A stretch of DNA of 64,000 nucleotides from Schlesneria sp. (GTDB lineage Bacteria > Planctomycetota > Planctomycetia > Planctomycetales > Planctomycetaceae), in the NCBI GenBank assembly GCA_028291515.1, contig JAQGHU010000044.1, forward strand, positions 62,001 to 126,000. The letters run 5' to 3'. The position numbers and the translations under genes are program-made. The notes under the pieces are model-generated. The model did not search any database and had not been told where the DNA came from. It saw only the letters and a program-made list of their open reading frames with translations. This document shows positions 36,388 to 48,113 of the stretch, piece by piece. Each line of letters begins with the position of its first letter. Position 1 is the stretch's first letter.

Positions 36388-38484
36388 CTACTTAGGCGTT
36401 GCTTCCAGCGTGACGGGTTTTGCTTCGCCGTCGTCGCTCAGTTCGACGGGGACCTTGAACTTCAAGCTGTCGATCTTGCACAGGCCCCCTTTGCCGTCGC
36501 GGCAGTAGCCGTAGGTGATCGAGACCAGCAACGTGCCACTGCCTGTTTTCTTGGTCACGGGCAGTTTGAATTTAGCGGTGGCACCGTCGTCGCTGGTCGC
36601 TTCCAGCCGCGTGTCATGATGGCCTTCGGCAATCAGTCCGGCGTCGCCGGTGACTTTGTATTTGACGGGGAGCAGCGGGTTCAGTTTGAAATTGGGGGGC
36701 AGCTTGAAGCTGATGTTGAAATCAATCCCGTCGTCGACTTTCAGCTTTTGAGCATCCACCGCGATTTCGCGAATCTGAGTGGAATCGGCCATTTCGGCGG
36801 TGATTGGTTTGGGTGGAACCAGCCCTTCGATCACCAGTTCACTCGCCTGCTTGGTGGCCAAATTCACGACGACGATCCGGTTGTTGTTCGTGTCGGCGAT
36901 GTACATATTCTTGCCGGCAATAGTCATCCCGGCCGGTTCAGCGAATTGAACTGGATCAAGGCTCGTGCCTGGTTTGCCTGTTCCCAGCCATGAGGTGACC
37001 TTGTGGCTCTTCAGATCCACCTGCTTGATCTTGTGGTTATAGCTGTCGGCGACAAACGCCGAGCCCTCGTGCAGGACGATGCCCAGCGGATGTTGGAAGC
37101 GCGCCGCCGACCCTTCGCCGTCGACATCGCCGAACGCGAACAGGCTGGCTCCGCGTGGCAGATCGTGAGTTCCTGCGATGGTCTTGATGCTGCCTGTCGG
37201 CTTCGTCAGATTCGCTTTGGGTTTGGTCGAGATGCGACGCACCGCCGAACCTTCGCTGTCGACGACGTACAGCACCGTGCCGTCGTTGACGATTCCCGAA
37301 GGCTGAGCCAAGGCTCCACTATCGAGATCCCCGTCGGTGATATCTTCGCGACCTGATCCGGCATACTGCTGAATGGTTTGCGAACCGAGCTTGTGCGACC
37401 AGAGTTGGTGCGGACCAGCCATGGCGATGTACAGCACTTCGTCGACCACGCACAAATCCCAAGGGCTATTGAGTGCGGTCGCCAACAGCTTTCCGCCGGG
37501 GGCTCGCGAATGAGATTGTTCGCCCGTTCCTGCCAGCGTCGCGACTTCCTTCTTGGCGAGATCGACGGTGCGTAACAGATGATTCTCGGTGTCGGCGACG
37601 TACAGAATGTCGTCGACCAGGGTCATCCCTTGTGGATGATCGAACTGAGCGTCGGCATAGCTGCCATCCTTCGCTCCGATCTGACCGCTGCCGATGACTT
37701 CGATCAGCTTGCCTGCGAGCGTCGTGATGACGATGCGGTTGTTATTGCTGTCCGAAATGAACAGGCGATCGTTCGGTGTGTCGGCCAGGATCTTACCGGG
37801 GAAACGCAGTGGGGTCGCGGCAGCGCGGTTCCGTTCCAGATCGAAGCGGATCGGAGTCTCGTCCAGCGTCCCCTTGGCCTTGTGGTAGGCGATCAGCTTG
37901 CCGACGACCCCATCGAGCAGCTCTCGATTTCCTTCGCCCGGGGCGACACCGCAATAATTTCCTTCGGGATCGATCAGCACCAGCGACGGCCAGGAGCTGA
38001 TCTGGAATTTGCGCCAGACCGTCATATTCGCATCATTGATCACCGGGTGTTCGATCTCATAACGCAAGATCGCCTTGCGGATGTTGCCCGTTTCTTTCTC
38101 GTTGTCGAACTTGGCCGAGTGGACGCCGATCACGACCAGTTCTTTACCGTACTTCTGCTCCAGGTACTTGAGGTCTGGCAGGACGTGCATGCAGTTGATG
38201 CAGCAGAACGTCCAGAAGTCCAAGATCACCACTTTGCCGCGGAGATCCTTCATCGAGATCGGGCCGCCCACGTTCAGCCATTCGACACCCCCTTCGAGTT
38301 CCGGCGCGGGGAAGGCCTTGGGGAATGGATTTTCAGCTTGCTGCTGCGGCTTGTCGGCTTCTGGCTTCGCCTCTTGAGCGGAAAGAATCGCTGGCGAGCA
38401 GGCGACGCAAATCAGCATTCCCGCCAGGATTCGTGTTGCAAAAGAGACGAATCGCAAGCTTGAGTCAGACGACGCAGACAGCAT
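36388..38484 (-). CDS. NHLRC2-like protein: secreted thioredoxin-like domain plus NHL repeats
   Basis: 698 residues. A signal peptide (to about residue 37) is followed by a thioredoxin/TlpA-like domain with WTFCCINC (91-98) and then several NHL propeller blades (for example NDRLFISDSNNNRIVI, DDILYVADTENHLLRTVDL, GKNMYIADTNNNRIVVVNL) and a C-terminal beta domain. The CCINC active site plus NHL repeats is the arrangement of animal NHLRC2 and its bacterial relatives, whose biochemical role is unsettled; a redox function at the cell surface is an inference. Start ATG 38484 has GGAG 9 nt upstream; the longer frame lacks support. Confidence 0.88.
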   Translation of the reverse strand: MLSASSDSSLRFVSFATRILAGMLICVACSPAILSAQEAKPEADKPQQQAENPFPKAFPAPELEGGVEWLNVGGPISMKDLRGKVVILDFWTFCCINCMHVLPDLKYLEQKYGKELVVIGVHSAKFDNEKETGNIRKAILRYEIEHPVINDANMTVWRKFQISSWPSLVLIDPEGNYCGVAPGEGNRELLDGVVGKLIAYHKAKGTLDETPIRFDLERNRAAATPLRFPGKILADTPNDRLFISDSNNNRIVITTLAGKLIEVIGSGQIGAKDGSYADAQFDHPQGMTLVDDILYVADTENHLLRTVDLAKKEVATLAGTGEQSHSRAPGGKLLATALNSPWDLCVVDEVLYIAMAGPHQLWSHKLGSQTIQQYAGSGREDITDGDLDSGALAQPSGIVNDGTVLYVVDSEGSAVRRISTKPKANLTKPTGSIKTIAGTHDLPRGASLFAFGDVDGEGSAARFQHPLGIVLHEGSAFVADSYNHKIKQVDLKSHKVTSWLGTGKPGTSLDPVQFAEPAGMTIAGKNMYIADTNNNRIVVVNLATKQASELVIEGLVPPKPITAEMADSTQIREIAVDAQKLKVDDGIDFNISFKLPPNFKLNPLLPVKYKVTGDAGLIAEGHHDTRLEATSDDGATAKFKLPVTKKTGSGTLLVSITYGYCRDGKGGLCKIDSLKFKVPVELSDDGEAKPVTLEATPK

Positions 38485-39371
38485 GGGCGGGTTCTCCGGT
38501 TGGCAGATGAACTCATCGCGGCGCCGCAAAGAACGCGAACACCGGAAGGATCACTTGGAATCGTATCAGACGCGGTGGCGACTTCCAACGAGATCGAATG
38601 GTCGTAGCACAATTCACCTGCTTGACGTAACCAGTCACACCTCGCGCACACCTACTCCGTGGTTCAACTTCTTGAGGATGAAGAGTGGGCCACGCATCTC
38701 AAGAATTCGCACGAATCAGGATGAGGCTGTTGTGTGAAGCGTTTGCTTCGATCGGTGGAGATTCGTCTGATGCGTGGTCCCTTCTTCTCGCGCCGCGAAA
38801 GAAGCCTGTGAGACAATCAGCGATGCCACGGCTCGACCCGGGAAGACAGTGGATCTCAGTTGGCATAACCAATTGTCCGGCGGCTGTATTAAAGGAATCG
38901 CTTTTCCCCAGTACTTCTGATTCCACCGTGGTCGGGCCAAATTGGCCAAGGAGAGCCTTCTGAAGCTGTTTTCATAGTGATTCAAATCTGGGCTCGTGTC
39001 GGTCAGATTTTGATCGGTCGCATTCTCGCCCAAGCGGACTACACGTCCTTCGACCGCCAACGAATAATGACATGATGGGAATCGCGTTGTTGACCACGGA
39101 AGCGACGCAACCTGTGAGGGGGGGACTTAGAACGAATCCCTCGGATTAATCGGATTTCTTTATCAACAGGTTGCGCTTTTCAGTCAAACTCATGGTTCGC
39201 AACTGCGTAAATTAAATAAGAGATTTGTACGAGAAAAAGGACGCTGGCTCCTTACTCGCCGCAACCTGCGAAGAAGCAGAGGTTGCGAATATCTGTCAGC
39301 GGTTCAAACGTTCGCTTACGGTCATCAGGGCGACCCGCACAGAGAACGCGAGAGAAACAGGGGAGGTCATG
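38485..39371. other. Long intergenic region with no supported gene
   Basis: 887 bp between divergent genes. The short open frames here have no ribosome-binding site and read as unnatural peptides. It holds scattered repeat-like text (gaattcgcacgaatcagg near 38700, related to text near 58098). The last 200 bp, around 39150-39230, are AT-rich and probably carry the promoter of the glycine-rich protein gene. No element could be defined. Confidence 0.5.
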
Positions 39372-41345
39372 ATGGTATCTCGACTCGTTCGCAATTGTGG
39401 ATTGGCGCTCGCGATGGTCTGCGCAATACCCGGTTTGACCCTCGCACACGGTGGTGGTGGACACGGTGGCGGAGGCGGGCATGGGGGAGGCGGCGGCCAC
39501 GGTGGTGGCGGTGGACATTTTGGAGGCGGCGGCGGCCACATGGGCGGTGGTGGCATGCACATGGGTGGCGGCGGAATGCATATGGGCGGCGGTCATATGG
39601 GTGGCGGGGCCATGCACATGGGCGGTGGTGGGATGCATATGGGTGGCGGCAACATGGGCGGTGCCCGTGTTGGCGGCATGGGTGGCGGTGCCATGCATAT
39701 GGGCGGCGGAATGAACCATGGGCTCGGTGGATCGAATATTCATAGTCTAGGCGGAGCACGAATCGGTTCCAATGCCGGTGTCGGCCGCGCTGGCGGTTCG
39801 TTCCTCGGAAACCACGGCAGCATGGGGAATGCTGGTGGCCTGCGATCCACAAACTTGTCGCACATGAGTGGTGCAAATGGTCTTAATCGCGGCGGCTCAT
39901 TCCTGGGTAACCACGGATCGGTCGGCGGCATGTCGGGTGCCAGACTGTCGACCGCCATGCATAATGGGAATAGTGGTTCGTTCCTCGGTAATCACGGAGG
40001 AATCGGTGGTGGACGCGGCGGGTTGGCCTTGGCGTCTCATAGTGGGGCCGGTGGATTCGGGAACCACGGACTTGGGGGAGTCGGCGGCAACTCGTTCGCG
40101 GGTCGTCACGGCGGCTCATTCAACGGTGTTGGTAATAGCAATCGACTGAACAGCACCAGCTTCAACCGAGTGAACAACACGAACGTCGTCAATAACTCGT
40201 TCGGGCGCGGTGGGAACTGGGGTTACGGTGGCTATGGTGGATACGGTCGTGGCTATGGTGGTTACGGCGGCTACGGTCGAGGTTTCGGATATGGGGGATA
40301 TGGCCTCGGCCGCTATGGCTACGGATTTGGGTATCCGTATGGCGGCTATGGTTACGGTGGATATGGCTATGGGCGTGGTTTCGGCGGCGGCTTGCTGACC
40401 GGCCTGCTGTTCGGGCTTGGTTATGGTGGCTACGGATACGGTGGATATGGGGGATACGGTGGCTATGGCTACGGAGGGTACGGCGGATATGGGGGCTACG
40501 GTGGGTATGGAGGATATGGATCAGGTTACGGCTATGGTGGCTACGGCTATCCGTCATACGGATACAGCAACTACGGCAATGGATACGGATATGGGAGCAG
40601 CTATGGCTACGCCCCGTATGCCACGGTCGTAAACCCAACACCAGTTGTGGCTGCTTCTGTCGATCCTTCGTTGACGAATGTCGCCGCGACAACGCCAAAC
40701 AATACCTCGACGGCCGCGAATAACTTTGCCGACCAGGGTGAAACCGCGTTCAGGAACGGCGACTACAATGCCGCCGCCTACTCACTGCAGCATGCAGTCG
40801 TCGATAATCCAAGTCCCGTTCTAATCCTGATGCATGCTCAAGCCTTGTTCGCAACCGGCAAATATCCGGAAGCGGCAGGTGCGACGCAGGCCGCGATGAG
40901 CCAACTGCCGAAGGATCAATGGGGCGTTGTCGTGAAGAACTACAAAGAGCTATACGGCAAGGTGGGCGACTACACAAGCCAACTGCGAGGTCTGGAAGCG
41001 GCTGCCAAGGACAAGCCAAGCGACCCAGCCCTGCGGTTCCTGTTGGGTTACCACTACGGCTACCTGGGATATCCTCAGCAGGCCGTCGATCAGTTGAATC
41101 AGGCCGTTGGGTTGTCGGCTCAGGACGAAATGGCCAAGCAACTGCGAGACGAAATGCAATCCAAGTTGCCGGGCGCAGCGGTCACGGTTCCTGTTCCGTC
41201 CGCGGTTCCTTCAGCCCCAGTAGTTCCACCATCTCCGACGCTGACACCGCCCGCATCGGCTGCATTGAAGAAGTTTGGGTTGAACCTGTCGGCGCTAATG
41301 CCGAATGGAGCTGCTCATTCCCTTTCAGGAGCATTGGCAAGCTAG
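39372..41345 (+). CDS. Secreted Gly/His/Met- and Gly/Tyr-rich protein with C-terminal TPR-like domain
   Basis: About 657 residues. Start: the second ATG of a pair (39372), 5 nt after GGAGG. A signal peptide ends near LTLAHG. Then come about 100 residues of HGGGG, HMGGGG and MHMGGG units; three GSFLGNHG units spaced 30-40 residues apart; about 130 residues of GYGG and YGRGYGGYG repeats; and a Ser/Thr/Pro linker. The last 200 residues form a TPR-like helical domain (ANNFADQGETAFRNGDYNAA, LGYHYGYLGYPQQAVDQLNQ). The dense His and Met suggest metal (copper or nickel) binding; the Tyr/Gly part resembles surface or spore-coat low-complexity proteins. Both are inferences. Confidence 0.85.
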   Translation: MVSRLVRNCGLALAMVCAIPGLTLAHGGGGHGGGGGHGGGGGHGGGGGHFGGGGGHMGGGGMHMGGGGMHMGGGHMGGGAMHMGGGGMHMGGGNMGGARVGGMGGGAMHMGGGMNHGLGGSNIHSLGGARIGSNAGVGRAGGSFLGNHGSMGNAGGLRSTNLSHMSGANGLNRGGSFLGNHGSVGGMSGARLSTAMHNGNSGSFLGNHGGIGGGRGGLALASHSGAGGFGNHGLGGVGGNSFAGRHGGSFNGVGNSNRLNSTSFNRVNNTNVVNNSFGRGGNWGYGGYGGYGRGYGGYGGYGRGFGYGGYGLGRYGYGFGYPYGGYGYGGYGYGRGFGGGLLTGLLFGLGYGGYGYGGYGGYGGYGYGGYGGYGGYGGYGGYGSGYGYGGYGYPSYGYSNYGNGYGYGSSYGYAPYATVVNPTPVVAASVDPSLTNVAATTPNNTSTAANNFADQGETAFRNGDYNAAAYSLQHAVVDNPSPVLILMHAQALFATGKYPEAAGATQAAMSQLPKDQWGVVVKNYKELYGKVGDYTSQLRGLEAAAKDKPSDPALRFLLGYHYGYLGYPQQAVDQLNQAVGLSAQDEMAKQLRDEMQSKLPGAAVTVPVPSAVPSAPVVPPSPTLTPPASAALKKFGLNLSALMPNGAAHSLSGALAS

Positions 41346-41434
41346 TTGATTCATTGATTGACCTTCGTTGGCTGTTCGAGCAAGTTTTGGACTCTCCGCT
41401 TGTTCGAGCAGGCTAACGAGGGGTCTCCCCAGCC

Positions 41435-41478
41435 CGAGGCACCGGTGATGATTTTCATTGCCGGTGCCTCGAGTTTTT
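41435..41478 (+). terminator. Rho-independent terminator of the Gly-rich protein gene
   Basis: An 11-bp perfect stem (cgaggcaccgg / ccggtgcctcg) with a 15-nt loop is followed by agttttt. It lies 90 nt after the stop of the Gly-rich gene. Confidence 0.85.
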
Positions 41479-41574
41479 GGTGCCCCGTAGCCCAGACCTT
41501 GGGGCGAGCGTCAGTCGAGGTTGATCCCACATCGACATCCCCCCAAGCTCTCGGCGAGATTGGCTACAGTATCA

Positions 41575-41967
41575 CTACGACTTCAAGTCGAGCTTCACTT
41601 CGTTGGTACCACCCGTGATCTTGCTCGTCAGATCCGTTGTTTCCGGGGCTCGGTACTTCTCAGGCACCTTCGAAACGGGGGGAGTGGGATTCTCTGGCGT
41701 GGGCGTTGGGGGAGTCACGCTCACTTTATATGTGCCGGGGACCATTCCCCCGGTGACGACGAACTTACCGTCGGCCACCAAGGCGATCGCGGCGTCACCC
41801 GTCGAGGAGGATGAGAAATTGACAACACCTTCCGGCAACACTTGGCCATCGAGTGTGACGACTCCGCGGACTGTCGAAGGGGCGGTGGGGCGGGAAGAAT
41901 CTCCGCACCCAAGCGTCGCCATCACGCAGAAGGCGGACGCAAACCATGCCAGGCTCGAATTCTTCAT
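41575..41967 (-). CDS. Small lipoprotein accompanying a DUF1559 gene
   Basis: 130 residues. The signal peptide ends in a lipobox (ATLGC, Cys21). The mature part is a compact beta-domain (VRGVVTLDGQVLPEGVVNF, then GMVPGTYKVSVTPP) with a Pro/Thr-rich loop, the usual build of planctomycete carboxypeptidase-regulatory-like lipoproteins found downstream of DUF1559 genes, as here (99 nt spacer). Function is unknown; co-expression with the pseudopilin-like protein is likely. Confidence 0.82.
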   Translation of the reverse strand: MKNSSLAWFASAFCVMATLGCGDSSRPTAPSTVRGVVTLDGQVLPEGVVNFSSSSTGDAAIALVADGKFVVTGGMVPGTYKVSVTPPTPTPENPTPPVSKVPEKYRAPETTDLTSKITGGTNEVKLDLKS

Positions 41968-41993
41968 GCTGTTCTCCAGGAACTGATCTGAAA

Positions 41994-42024
41994 TCGGGGG
42001 TCAGCGGGTTTTCCGAGACCCCCG
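41994..42024 (-). terminator. Hairpin between the DUF1559 and lipoprotein genes (partial terminator or processing site)
   Basis: A 9-bp perfect stem (tcgggggtc / gacccccga) with a 13-nt loop. On the minus strand it is followed only by ttt, so it may reduce rather than stop transcription into the lipoprotein gene. Confidence 0.5.
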
Positions 42025-42066
42025 AGGTGGGTAGAGATAACGTTGGATCCTCAACACCAGAGCCGG

Positions 42067-43017
42067 TTAGAAATCGCCCACTGGAATGCCATCGTTTCGC
42101 GAGCACAGGTTGGCCAGTGTATTGAAGTCGATGTTGTTGGAGATGAATCGCACGGAACCGTCAGACAGCAAGACGTGGATGCCGCCCGTGTGAAACGAAT
42201 TGTAAACCGTGTTGGCGTCGTAGGGGCTATTGGAGCCACCTGCCGTTGTTGGCGAGTTGATCTTGTACTGCAGGCCAGACAGCCCTGTACTCCAGGAATC
42301 AATCCCGGCGGGATTCGATGCCGTAACGGCGCCGGGGAAGTTCGTTCCGATGTAGCCACCATAGTAACCGCTGCGAATGTCCGACGTTCCAATCTGACCC
42401 GATTGTTCCGCAACCATGATCGTATTGGACGATCCGTCCACCGCGTCACGCATGCGCGTCAGTTCGTTGTGCAGCAACATTCCGTTATTGGTGTAGAAGC
42501 CACCGTAGTTGCTGTTTGAGCCTACGACACGTCCTGCCACATCCGGGTTGGCTCCCGAGACTCCGACGTACATCGGGGTTTGGATAAACTGAGTGTTGCC
42601 TCCCAAGTTAGCGCAAGGATTGAGCGGGCTCGATGGGCAGACATAGGCGGATAACACTTTATTCGTCAACGCCGCGGTATTCGTGTTAGACACATTTCCT
42701 GCGAAGGAAAGTGTGAAGTTCATGCTGTTGAACATAGGTCCCTGATCGAAATACGGAAAAATCTGCAGACGCCAGTTGGGGATCATGTAGGGGTTTTGTG
42801 ACATCCCGTACGATCCGATGGGCCAGCAGGTATACGAGCTTTCGTAGTTGTGCATGGCCAGGCCCAACTGTTTCATGTTGTTCTTGCACTGTGTTCGGCG
42901 AGCAGCCTCACGGGCTTGCTGTACGGCGGGCAACAGCAATGCGATCAGCACGGCGATGATGGCGATCACCACCAACAGTTCGATTAACGTAAAGCCCTTA
43001 CGAAAACGACGACTCAT
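42067..43017 (-). CDS. DUF1559 family pseudopilin-like protein
   Basis: 316 residues. The prepilin-type N-terminus [20 protein letters not shown] has the G|F cleavage site and Glu at +5 of a type IV pilin-like or type II secretion pseudopilin. The planctomycete-specific body includes [38 protein letters not shown] and, at the end, [16 protein letters not shown], the H-X9-DG element of the family. Dozens of paralogues per planctomycete genome are usual; the role is unproved, probably a surface or secretion-apparatus component. It heads a two-gene unit with the lipoprotein at 41575-41967. Confidence 0.93.
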   Translation of the reverse strand: MSRRFRKGFTLIELLVVIAIIAVLIALLLPAVQQAREAARRTQCKNNMKQLGLAMHNYESSYTCWPIGSYGMSQNPYMIPNWRLQIFPYFDQGPMFNSMNFTLSFAGNVSNTNTAALTNKVLSAYVCPSSPLNPCANLGGNTQFIQTPMYVGVSGANPDVAGRVVGSNSNYGGFYTNNGMLLHNELTRMRDAVDGSSNTIMVAEQSGQIGTSDIRSGYYGGYIGTNFPGAVTASNPAGIDSWSTGLSGLQYKINSPTTAGGSNSPYDANTVYNSFHTGGIHVLLSDGSVRFISNNIDFNTLANLCSRNDGIPVGDF

Positions 43018-43883
43018 ACAATTCCTTCAAAAGAAATCTGCAACGTAATTGACAAGATGGCGGAGGAACATTCAGTCCGACCGGGCGTAGACAAGTGCGA
43101 CGGCGATTCACGCCTTTCGAAGGATTTAGAATTTTGATCCGCATGAACTGCAGATCACCTTCGTATGCCGACACTCAGTGAGATGGCCCAATGGCATGAA
43201 AAGCAACTCGCATGCCCGATGTCATCGTCGACTTTGCTGCGAGGCACGTCGAAAGATTGCTTGTGTCCGAATGGGGGCTTTTTTCGACACACGCCGCTTT
43301 CTTTACGACGAGTGGTTTACGTAAACCGTGTTCAAATGCCTCGGATCTTGGCAAGTCGGTCTGGTACGGTGTGAGAATCCGAAGCCGCGGGATTGTTCTT
43401 GAAATCGGGCGAGCGAGTCATGTCGGCACGCGTATCACTCGTGCAGCGATGTCGCGCGCGAATGCAGACAAACTGATTTCTGATCGCAATGGTGCCTTCG
43501 GATAAGCGAAAAAATTACGGAGACCACAGCAGTGCGAGAAGTCTACTGATGCGACAGACCGTGTTACTCGAATCGTTCATGACGGAGGTTCCCGTTTTCG
43601 TCATTCCCGCGCAGGCGGGAATCCAGCGAGTCTTGAGACAGTATCGATACGAGAATCTGGAATCTCGTATGGCTTCCAGCATTGGCTGATTCGGTGCAAA
43701 TGAACTGGATTCCCGCCTGCGCGGGAATAACGGGAGGCGCAGCCCAGGCGACCGTCGACTGGCTCATGAATAATCCGGGCTAACTCGATCCGCGACATTT
43801 CCCTCGATATACTCCGCAGCACTGAATCCATGGCGGCGATGGACAGGCGTTCGTCAAATACGTTGCAGGGAAGGCATACCGGG
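43018..43883. other. Intergenic region, MITE-like element included, no supported gene
   Basis: 866 bp between divergent genes. Short open frames at 43165-43505 have no ribosome-binding site and no natural-looking composition. The only definable object is the inverted-repeat element at 43600-43731. The stretch 43240-43330 has some dyad symmetry (ttacgacgagtggtttacgtaa) that could be an operator. Confidence 0.5.
43600..43731. mobile_element. MITE-like inverted-repeat element (copy 1)
   Basis: 132 bp bounded by inverted arms gtcattcccgcgcaggcggg and cccgcctgcgcgggaataac, each arm itself a hairpin (cccgcgcaggcggg). The arms are of the widespread REP-like class often written attcccgcnnnngcgggaatccag. 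The core between the arms (about 75 bp) is unlike that of copy 2 at 57319. There is no transposase gene, so mobility would depend on another element. Confidence 0.8.
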
Positions 43884-46037
<2,154 letters not shown>

Positions 46038-46079
46038 TCGAACGATCAGTTCGGTGGTCTTCGAAAGTAGCAGCCGCTG

Positions 46080-46457
46080 ATGGACTCCCGATCCTCAACT
46101 TCACAACCCGACGAAACCGCATCCAAATCGCGGATGCGGTTCGTCGATGTTGTCCGGATCGCTGCGTTTGGAATTCTCGGCGCCGCGAGTCCCTGGATTG
46201 TGTGGGCTCTAGTGAGTGCAGTCCTACCGCTACTGGGATACCGGTGGGATTTCTTCCGCCACTTTCCAGCCGCGAAGATCTCAATCCCGACTTCCGTAAT
46301 TTGCGGCGTGTTGCACGCCTTGGCCGAGTGGCGATCGCTCCATCGGCGGTCACGGTCGAGTGATCCAGCAATCGAAGCCGCCGCCCGCCAGCAATTCGAT
46401 TCGCATGACCATGCTGATTTGCATCGTGAACGGTCAAGATCCGAAGTGAAGCACTAG
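46080..46457 (+). CDS. Small membrane protein of unknown function
   Basis: 125 residues. A polar N-terminus leads into one or two hydrophobic helices (VVRIAAFGILGAASPWIVWALVS and ISIPTSVICGVLHALA), followed by a charged tail. It starts 43 nt after glgP, but its ribosome-binding site is weak. No family is recognised; it may be spurious, though the hydrophobic segment is convincing for a real protein. Confidence 0.45.
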   Translation: MDSRSSTSQPDETASKSRMRFVDVVRIAAFGILGAASPWIVWALVSAVLPLLGYRWDFFRHFPAAKISIPTSVICGVLHALAEWRSLHRRSRSSDPAIEAAARQQFDSHDHADLHRERSRSEVKH

Positions 46458-46614
46458 CAGTATCTCTCGCCAATTGTCCGCGACTTCACTTGGTGCCCTG
46501 CCAATTCTGTGAAAGTCTCGGGACAACATCACAGTGCTGCTCGGATCGGCAAAAAGAGTGCATGACTCGTCGGGCGGGCCATGGTAAGATGAGAGACTGA
46601 AAAGGAGTCCTCAG

Positions 46615-46864
46615 ATGAATGTCAGTATCAATTTCCCAGACGAACTCGAAAAGGCCTTGCGTCTCACGGCAGCCGCAGCGGGCACGGATATCGGAACGTT
46701 CGTCAAACAAATTGTTGCTGAGCGATTGGCAGAGGGGGACCTGCCATCAGATCAAACCGCCGCAAGTTTTTGCGGAGCGGCAAGCGGCGTGGGTCAAGTT
46801 GCATCCGGTGTTAGACCATGCAATCGATGATAGCCGAGAGTCCTTCTACGCAGGTCGCGATTGA
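46615..46864 (+). pseudogene. Antitoxin of a VapB-like type, frameshifted
   Basis: The frame opens as MNVSINFPDELEKALRLTAA and continues TDIGTFVKQIVAERLAEG, a ribbon-helix-helix-like antitoxin start with AAAGGAG 7-8 nt upstream. It then loses frame near 46750-46775, around the run agtttttgc. The normal C-terminal half (VFAERQAAWVKLHPVLDHA, DDSRESFYAGRD) is in the +1 frame and ends with a stop overlapping the toxin ATG (46862-46866, tgatg). One extra T in the T run would explain it. A sequencing error, decay or a programmed shift are all possible. Confidence 0.75.
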
Positions 46865-47317
46865 TGCGGATTTTGGTCGATACCAATATTTTGCTGCGTC
46901 GGGCTCAACCGGCGAGCGCACACCATCAAATGACGCTTGATGCACTGACAGCGTTGGTGCGTGTGAAAGTCGATCTCTGCCTGGTGCCGCAGGTGATCTA
47001 TGAATTTTGGGTGGCGGCAACTCGTCCCATCGAAGTCAATGGGTTGGGGCTCGATGTCGCGACGGCAGTCTGTCGACGCACTGCTGCGTGACTTTGTGCT
47101 ATTCAGGGACGAGCGAGGAATTTTCGATAACTGGCGAACGCTCGTCATCGCTGAGGCAATAAAAGGGAAGACGGCCCATGACGCCCGGCTGGTTGCGGCC
47201 ATGCATCGACACGGACTGACGAACGTCTTGACATATAACACGCCGGACTTCGCTCGCTTCCGGGAGATCAACGTTTTTGGCCCAGGGGAAGTCTTAACAG
47301 GACGGCTACCCGTCTAA
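46864..47317 (+). pseudogene. PIN-domain toxin of a VapC-like type, frameshifted
   Basis: It opens MRILVDTNILLR (first PIN Asp in VDTN) and continues VPQVIYEFWVAATRPIEVNG, then runs into an early stop at 47091. The remaining half (VDALLRDFVLFRDERGIFDN, KGKTAHDARLVAAMHRHG, LTYNTPDFARF, which supply the other PIN acidic residues) is intact in the +1 frame from about 47065 to 47317. One extra base near gcagtctgtcgac would explain it. As written, no complete toxin is made. The antitoxin upstream is broken in the same way. Confidence 0.78.
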
Positions 47318-47446
47318 AACTTACGGGACAATTGGTGACTTCAGTCAGCTAACCGTACGTCTGCAATGTCATTGAGCGACACCCACGGCCAAATGCAAGG
47401 TTCCTTGACGATCGATCATTGGCCGCTCCCTCTCCACCAACGAAAA

Positions 47447-47474
47447 GAGCCCCGCTTGCGAACAAGCGGGGCTC
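47447..47474 (-). terminator. Rho-independent terminator (minus strand)
   Basis: A 12-bp perfect stem (gagccccgcttg / caagcggggctc) with a 4-nt loop. On the minus strand it is followed by ttttcg. It sits just after the stop of the gene at 47502-48113. Confidence 0.88.
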
Positions 47475-47501
47475 TGGTGTTTAGTTGGTTGGCGTTGCGA
47501 C

Positions 47502-48113
47502 TTATTGAGCGGTCGCTGGGCCGGTGCAGCGGATCAGGTGATCGTGGTCGATGTAGACGACCTGAATCGTTTCGTCCTTGTGGTAGAACGGAACCGGCCA
47601 GTCGGATCGAATCACCTTGTCATAATACACGGTGCACTTGTAGTGGCAGTGATGCAGACGAGCGGGGCCGACCAGTGGGTAGAACCGGCAATCATCCATG
47701 CGGTCTACGATTGGTTCGACAACCATCTTGACGTTGCTTCGCTGAGTTTCTGCGATGAACGAGTTACCGCCCGATGTTTCATTCGGCAGGGCTCGCATGA
47801 CTTCGTCGGGATACGGTGGATCCTGGCAGAAGGTCGGTGCGTGTTCGCCTTCGACGGGGTCCAATACTGGAACCTTGTCGTAGCGTTCTTCACGGATATA
47901 CGCATCCTCAATCAGTTCGCTGTAGTACGGACTGACGGGGATCAACGGCGTCGTTCCGAAGTAGCCGCTCAGTTGGAAGGCATCGTACATCAGGCCGGCC
48001 ATCAAGCCAAACCCTGTCATCGCGCCCAAGATGCAGCCGCTATTGGTCATTGTCATCAGACCGAGGCCGACCATGAGACTGATGCGTTTGAGCAATGATC
48101 CTGGCTTCATCAT
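47502..48113 (-). CDS. Envelope-associated protein of unknown function
   Basis: About 203 residues. The start lies in an ATGATGATG run at 48108-48116; the ATG at 48113 is best spaced from ggag. The N-terminus is hydrophobic (LLKRISLMVGLGLMTMTNSGC) with a Cys that might be a weak lipobox, then a second hydrophobic stretch (GAMTGFGLMAGLMYDAFQLS). The C-terminal 120 residues are Tyr/Pro/His-rich (SPYYSELIEDAYIREERY, RLHHCHYKCTVYY, IQVVYIDHDHLIR). No family is recognised. A terminator follows directly. Confidence 0.65.
   Translation of the reverse strand: MMKPGSLLKRISLMVGLGLMTMTNSGCILGAMTGFGLMAGLMYDAFQLSGYFGTTPLIPVSPYYSELIEDAYIREERYDKVPVLDPVEGEHAPTFCQDPPYPDEVMRALPNETSGGNSFIAETQRSNVKMVVEPIVDRMDDCRFYPLVGPARLHHCHYKCTVYYDKVIRSDWPVPFYHKDETIQVVYIDHDHLIRCTGPATAQ

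Noticed and set aside
38485-39371. Short frames on both strands in the gap before the Gly-rich protein
   Set aside because: They overlap each other, lack ribosome-binding sites and read as low-quality peptides.
39252-40698. Long antisense frames rich in His/Arg/Pro opposite the Gly-rich protein
   Set aside because: They are the mirror of the GGX codon repeats and have no independent support.
43165-43505. Two small plus-strand frames in the gap before glgP
   Set aside because: No ribosome-binding site, no natural composition and mutual overlap; no support for a gene.
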